Source: Panagrolaimus kolymaensis
Lineage: Eukaryota; Nematoda; Chromadorea; Rhabditida; Panagrolaimidae
Direction of reading: 5' to 3'
DNA: 64,000 nucleotides
Assembly: GCA_028622995.1 (NCBI GenBank)
Contig: JAJQJQ010000002.1
Location: 9,300,001 to 9,364,000 of the forward strand
This document shows positions 58,594 through 64,000 of the stretch, piece after piece. The position numbers were made by a program, and so were the translations under genes. Positions within the stretch are counted from its first letter, which is position 1, and every line of letters starts with the position of its first letter. The notes beneath the pieces are model-generated. The model made no database searches, was not told the DNA's origin, and worked only from the letters and a program-made list of their open reading frames with translations.

Positions 58594-59288
58594 AATTAAA
58601 ACGTTTTTCTTACCTTTTTCATCGAAGTTTTTAATTTTGTTAGTGGCCATTTTTGTTGCTTATTAACATTTTTCTTTATTTTTTTGTCAGTTTTTTATTA
58701 AAATAAATTTGATGAATGTTTTTTTGATCTTTTGCTTCAAAACATCGCAAAAAGATTAAAAAGGATATTTTAAGAAAATTGTTATAATGACAGCTTTCTT
58801 CAACATCGATGATGCGGAGATTTTTTTATTGAATTTTTTTTTTATAAAAAAATATACACAAAGCCTTTTTTTACATTATTTTTTTACATGGGGCAATCTT
58901 TGTTATATTTGCATTCAAAGTTTTTATTAAGCTATTTACATTTTATGTCCCGGTATTTGGTTCAGCTTTTGCATAGGTGCGCTTGAAAAGATATGAGGGA
59001 GAATGCAATCCTTAACAGGTAAATATGTGGCAGTTCCCGACACCTTCATCTTCAGTTTTTAAAATCAATTAAAATTAAATCTTTTGAAAAATTTAAAGTG
59101 AAGAAATAAATTCATGGAAAACATTTAGGTTATTAAAAAATAAATAAAAAGCTGAAAAATTCAAAAAATATAAACGCTAAAAAATAAAATTAAGAGCATT
59201 CTTTAGAAGAAAAATAAAGAGTTTTATAAAAAAATTTATTTAGTCATGTTGAAAAAAAGAGGAAAAATTCGATGAGTGTATTGAATGA
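58594..59288. other. Intergenic, no gene seen
   Basis: AT-rich 3' flanks of two converging genes. Confidence 0.35.
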
Positions 59289-59636
59289 TTAATTTGCAGA
59301 AAAAATCACAGGCAAAATACTTTGTGAATCACCATCATTATTATTTTTTTCTTGTTCGATAAATCCGCTGTTGTTGTTGTTGTTATTGTTGTTGGGAAGA
59401 GAAATGTCATGGTTAAGTTGAAAAGGATCCCCTCCTCCAATTGTTTGGAGAAGAGTTTCTTCACTAAAAACAAAAAAATAAACTAAAAATAAAAACAAAA
59501 CCAAAAAATATGCATACTTTAAAGGTTGGTTTTCAAGATCATCAACAATACCATATTGTTCGTAATTTCCCGTAAATAGGAGGTATTCGCGTAAAGTAAT
59601 TTCATCTCGATGAGCAATATTTGAAAAATTTGCCAT
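59289..59636 (-). CDS. Small Asn-repeat protein of unknown function
   Basis: Two exons (59636-59518 and 59463-59289) give 97 aa. The N-terminal half is ordinary (MANFSNIAHRDEITLREYLL, YGIVDDLENQPLK). The second half has QTIGGGDPFQLNHDISLP and a run of eight Asn from AAC/AAT repeats, then an acidic Asn-rich tail ending PVIFSAN. No signal peptide or TM. No family recognised. The conserved-looking N-terminus and a proper GTATGC..TTTTAG intron support a real gene. Confidence 0.5.
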   Translation of the reverse strand: MANFSNIAHRDEITLREYLLFTGNYEQYGIVDDLENQPLKYAYFLVLFLFLVYFFVFSEETLLQTIGGGDPFQLNHDISLPNNNNNNNNSGFIEQEKNNNDGDSQSILPVIFSAN

Positions 59637-60429
59637 TTCGATGAAAATAAAATATTTTGAAAAATTTTTTAAATAAAATTAATTTAATTTGACAGACGAA
59701 TAATAAGTTGATTGAGAAAAACCTTTTAAAAAAAATAATAAATAAGAAAGTTGTTTTTCCAATTGATGCAAGTTTTGCTATGAGTGAAAATAAACGAAGA
59801 TAATCGTGACCCATTACAATATATTCGCAAATAATATGTGTTAGTTTTCTCTCTGAGAAAGAGAAAAAATAAGCGAAGCTTTGAGGGTGGTTTTTAGAGA
59901 TGATAAAAATCAGCGAACAAAAAAGGAATGCAAAATAATAATCAAAAAAATTATCCTTCAAAGAATTTTGACACTTTCAAGGTATCTTTTATTGGAGCCA
60001 TAAATAACTGGATAGCAGTGAAAAATTTTTTTATGCATGTAATTTAAGATAAAAATAGATCATTGGTTTAATTTTGATATTCAAAAAAGAAAGCCAACTT
60101 TTAATTATTTTTATTAAATACAAGGCAAATTTGATATGTAAAATAAGCATTCACTAATTACAGTAAGTTTAAGACAAAGTTCTATTTAGATTGCTTTTGA
60201 TGCTTAATACTTCATGCTAATTATAATCAGTAGCAAAAGAAATAGGAAGGAATTTTTTTTGTTATCTATAAAAGATGAAGCTTGTACTTTTCTTATACAA
60301 CGACTTTGCAGCAAGTAACGCTTTTTATGATAAAAACAAAAAAACGTTAAAAAAAAACTATTACTTTTATTGATTTTTATATATTTTGTTTATATGTATT
60401 TTAAAAACTTTTAAAAATTAATTTTGAAA
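59637..60429. other. Shared upstream region of divergent genes
   Basis: AT-rich; the ORF at 59602-59961 on the minus strand is Phe-rich noise. TATAAAAGATGAAGC near 60270 could be a TATA box for the gene at 60430. Confidence 0.35.
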
Positions 60430-62738
60430 ATGTCTTTTCATGTTGGAATTGATCTAGTATACGATTGCTTTTCAGTGTATAATGAAGAAAGTAAAGAAAC
60501 AATTGATTTTGGAATAACAACGAAAAGTAAGCTTTTGAAGAATGCAATGTTTTGAAGCAATTTAAAAAAAATGTATATTTATAGTTAACGAAAAAAGTAA
60601 AAAAGAAGACATTGAAAAAATGTTTGAAGAAATAAAAACAAAAATTAATGGAAAACTTGGATATGCCTGTATTTACCTGCCAAGCTATTATTATGGAAAT
60701 GAAATTCGTAAAAGTTTTATTGAAAAAGGAAAAGAATTTGGATTTTTAAATGTTCAAATTATTAATTTGAATTCAAAAGTATATTTGTCATATATAACAA
60801 CAATAACTCAAAAACCAAAAAATGGTGATATTATTTGGATATCCACGTATAAAGAACTTCACATATGGAAGAAACTCAATCTTAAAGCTAAAATGGTAAA
60901 AAAGTTTGAATATGAAACCAATGAAGAATTGATTGAAATAGTAAAAAAAGAAAAAAATGATAATGACAACGACAATGAAATAAGTCCAGATATTTTAATT
61001 AGCACAGACAACAGAGTACCTGATTTGAACTTTATAAAGACTCTGTTTCCAAAATGTCAAATTTTTGTAGCAAACACCAATTTAACTACCTCGGACGCCG
61101 TTTTAATAAAAGCAAGAATAATGGCGAAAGATGAAGAAGTATTAGAATTTGACATAGATGCGCACATCGATGAAAATATTGATGTTAAAATAAATGAAAA
61201 TATAGTTATGTCAAAAAAAATGTATGAATCATTACCATTTGAAAAAACAACTACAATTTATAATCGTAAAAATGTCATTAAAGTAATTTTGCTATTACAT
61301 AAATTTCCGCTTTATTAAAATATAACCATTTCCAGATTTTTGTTGGTGGAAAATTTAAAGATGAATTTTCAGTGTCTCCGCCAATTGGAAGTTCACCACC
61401 ATATGAAATTGTGATAAAAGTAGATTCAAATAGAGTTATAACTATCAAATATATTTCTCGGTCATATGTGATTCCAAAAATATTAAATTCCATTGGAAAC
61501 ATAAACGCGGTTGGAATTGATCTTGGGACTTCAAGGTGTTGCGCTGCAGTAAGCCGTCGGAACACGATAGAAACTATAGCATTAGATAATACAGGAGAAA
61601 GGCTTCTACCTTCATATGTGTCTTATAATGAAGACTATGCATTATGTGGCCAACTTGTTGTGAATCAACTACAGAATTATGCAAAATCAACTGTTTTTGA
61701 TGCGAAACGTATTATTGGGAAAAGGTATCTCGAAATCAAAATAAGCGAAAGTTGGCCATTTGAAGTGGTTGATTATCATGGTAAACCAATACTAAGGATA
61801 CAAAATAATAAACATGTTTTCGCGAGAGATCCCGAAGAAATTGCATCCGTTATATTAAAACATATAAAACAAAAAGCTGAAGAAATTCAAGGAAAAAAAT
61901 TAATAGAAGTTGTAATAACTGTACCAGCAGCGTTTAATAAGAAACAAAGAGAAGCTACTTCTGACGCTGCAAAATTAGCTGGATGGAAGACAGTGCATTT
62001 ATTGCCAGAACCAGTGGCAGCATCAATAGCATATTTCATTGATCGCCCTATTCCAAATGAATTCAATATGCTTCTTTTTGATTTTGGCGGTGGCACTCTT
62101 GATGTTTGCATTTTTAAAGTTAATAATGATTATTTACAAATCATCAGCGAATACGGCGACACAAACCTTGGTGGAAGAGATTTTGATAATGTATTATTTT
62201 CTTATTTTTCAAACAAACTAAAAAATGAATTTCAAATCGATGTAAATTCCAAAGACAAATATAAATATCGATTATTCCAAAAATGTATTGATATTAAACA
62301 TGCTTTGAGCATCCAAACAGAAGCCAGGTTATTTGCTACTTTTATATATTTTGAATTTATTTTTTTTGCAGATTTGACATAAGTGACTTTGACAACAATG
62401 TAGATCAAAATCTTATTATTACTCGGCAAGAGTTTGAAACAATGGTATCAAGCCTTTTAAGCAAAATCAAAAATTGTATAATGGGAGCTCTCGCAGACAC
62501 AAACTTCACTTCTCGAGACATCAATAAAGTCCTATTGGCTGGAGGAAGTTGTCGAATGCCAATGATTAAACTTTTGTTGCATGAGTTGTTTACAAGAGCT
62601 GACCATTGTTGCGAGGAAAATCCCGACGAAGTTGTGGCTATTGGAGCTGCATATTATGCCAATTATTTATTACATGAACAAAAAACAATATTTAAAAAAA
62701 AACGGATGTTTGGTACTTTTGAATATCTCAAATATTAA
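60430..62738 (+). CDS. HSP70-derived protein with an intact C-terminal ATPase domain (member 6)
   Basis: Four exons (60430-60526, 60585-61282, 61336-62327, 62372-62738), frame-consistent, 717 aa. Residues 1-32 hairpin (FHVGIDLVYDCFSVYN). About 50-265: VPA-like YACIYLPSYYYGNEIRKSF, EFGFLNVQIIN, KARIMA, EFDIDAHID and SLPFEKTTTIYN, then beta-domain strands to IVIKVDSNRVITIKYISR. About 310 to the end: a full HSP70 NBD with AVGIDLGTSRCCAAV (phosphate 1), STVFDAKRIIG (catalytic Lys), IEVVITVPAAFNKKQREA, LPEPVAASIAY, MLLFDFGGGTLDVCIF (phosphate 2), TNLGGRDFD, VLLAGGSCRMPMI (adenosine motif) and NPDEVVAIGAAYYA. Canonical Asp, Gly, Thr, Lys and Glu positions are retained, so ATP binding and hydrolysis are plausible. 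The protein ends shortly after the NBD, so the substrate-like domain precedes it. Confidence 0.75.
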
Positions 62739-63144
62739 CGAACAATTTGTTTTATTATTTCTGGAGTAATTTTAATTTATTCAATAAATTTAGTATCTAA
62801 AAATCAGTAAAAATAATTTGGAAATAATTAAAATTTGTATAAATAAATAAATGTATTAATCTTTTTTTGCTTTACTTTTAATACTTTATTATCCTTTTCC
62901 TCAAAACTGCTGCCTATTAGCGTTTTCTTTCTTCCATTTTTCTAAAATCGATAACAACAAACACGAGCACAAACAAGAGAGAAGCAGCCGCTTACTGGGC
63001 TGGGCTGCCTCATGGTCAGCTGGACGACGGCCTCTGTTGGTTGTTTACTACTTTTTCTTTTTTTTATTTGTTTGTGTGTGTCACTTTTTTCTTTAACTTT
63101 TTTTTCTATTTTTTTTTGTTGCCAAAAATAACATTTTTTTTGCA
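62739..63144. other. Intergenic, no gene seen
   Basis: Spacer with a somewhat GC-richer patch (62985-63040) that has no recognised feature. Confidence 0.35.
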
Positions 63145-64000
63145 ATGTTTAAAAATTGTTTTCATTTTCTCAAAATTCTATCGTCGAATGATCAAGATTT
63201 AGAATTGGATGAACGGGAAAAATTAACTGCCGAAGATGAAAAATATTGCCAAAGAAAATATTATGATTATTGTTTTCCCGTGGATGTGTGGCGGCATATA
63301 ATTCAATATTTAACTTTTTTTCAACTTTCAAATTTGTCGAAAGTCAATAATTTTTTTTATTCCCTTTGTACGCCTTTGATAGAAAATTATAAAATTAATG
63401 CTTCTCATGTTTTATTTAAATTGGAAAAAGATAAACTTAAAATTAACGAAAAAGAAATTTCGATTAAAGGATTAAATTGTTATAAAGTTGAAAAACTTTT
63501 AAAAATGGAACTTTGCAATTGTAATTTATTTCCAACGAAAGAATTGATTTTTGGTAAGTAAAAAAGGTTGAAATTTAGGGGAATTTTATAATTGGCAAAA
63601 AAATAACATGGAAAAGTTTTAATTTTAAGAAATGTTTTAAATAATTTCCACTCAACTCTGATTTTTGCAATTAGATAAAAAACCATTTTTTTGGCACAAA
63701 AACTTACTTAAAATTGAACTTATCTCTATTCATAATTTTAGTTTTTTTTCGCAAGTTTCTGATATCGAAGTCTTTCTAAATATTTTTTTTTGCTAAAATA
63801 AAGCGCTTTTGATTCTTAAAATTTATAAACAAAAAATGCGGTTTTCATCTTTTTTCAAAAAAAAATAAAAACTTTTTCTTTTATTATTAGTGCTATATTT
63901 TTTTGGCGCCAAAATAATTGTTTTGATTTTTAACAAAATTTCTTTTTATGTAAACATTTTTTCTTTTTCAGAGCAAGACCCGTTATTAATTTCAATTAAA
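63145..64000 (+). CDS. F-box protein, 5' part (continues beyond the window)
   Basis: Exon 1 is 63145-63553. A 418-nt intron with GTAAGT donor and TTTTTCAG acceptor leads to exon 2 from 63972, still open at the window end (EQDPLLISIK). After an acidic leader there is FPVDVWRHIIQYLTFFQLSNLS and VNNFFYSL, which fits an F-box (LP.e.....i......l......vn..f...). The following LEKDKLKINEKEISIKGL region is the start of the variable C-terminal half. Expected to recruit a substrate to an SCF ubiquitin ligase. Different in sequence from the F-box pair at 23.6-26.2 kb. Confidence 0.65.

Noticed and set aside
59602..59961. 119-aa minus-strand ORF upstream of the Asn-repeat gene
   Set aside because: Phe/Leu-rich low-complexity frame overlapping the real first exon in another frame.

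Overview
The window reads as nuclear DNA from a nematode. It is very AT-rich, genes have many short (about 45-60 nt) GT-AG introns with TTTTCAG or TTTTTAG acceptors, and the gene content is nematode-typical: a cuticle collagen, a transthyretin-like protein, serpentine chemoreceptors of an Srx-like kind, CUB-like secreted proteins, a vWA plus C-type lectin protein, F-box-like proteins and short secreted Cys-rich peptides. The abundance of HSP70-derived genes resembles panagrolaimid (clade IV) nematodes such as Halicephalobus or Panagrolaimus. That placement is an inference from gene content, not a database match.

Layout. 0-0.4 kb: 3' end of a serpentine receptor. 0.7-21.5 kb: a duplicated cassette made of a claudin-like 4-TM gene and a large 22-exon CUB-like gene. 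Copy 1 is at 0.7-8.7 kb and copy 2 at 14.2-21.5 kb. A collapsed third copy lies at 9.4-10.0 kb, beside a Helitron (about 10.0-13.3 kb) that carries a truncated Rep-type ORF and an OB-fold/RPA-like gene. 22.4-26.2 kb: a Cys-rich peptide gene and a tandem pair of F-box-like genes, the second frameshifted. 26.9-29.0 kb: a vWA/C-type lectin gene split by a fold-back element. 30.7-34.7 kb: a transthyretin-like gene, an Srx-like receptor and a short tail-anchored protein. 35.6-44.8 kb: three more Cys-rich secreted genes, mixed with two HSP70-derived genes. 44.9-45.9 kb: nested fold-back elements. 46.5-63 kb: four more HSP70-derived genes, a cuticle collagen and an Asn-rich small gene. The window ends in an F-box gene.

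The most unusual content is the set of six HSP70-derived genes (37.2-39.7, 40.4-42.1, 46.5-49.4, 52.2-54.1, 55.5-58.6 and 60.4-62.7 kb). Each starts with a compact, degenerate HSP70 nucleotide-binding domain, continues with an HSP70-like beta substrate-binding region, and then starts an HSP70 nucleotide-binding domain again. HSP70 order is therefore effectively permuted (substrate domain first, ATPase domain last). In two members the second ATPase domain is full length. One of these keeps the canonical ATP-site residues and the other has replaced several. In four members the second domain is cut down to a lobe-I fragment. One of these four is split by a hAT-type transposon with a perfect 8-bp target duplication.

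A second theme is a family of four secreted Cys-rich genes that share a conserved block about 60 nt upstream of the ATG. A third is heavy fold-back/MITE activity inside introns and exons. Exon models were assembled by eye. Reading-frame continuity across all joined exons was checked by length, so coordinates may be off by a base in places.
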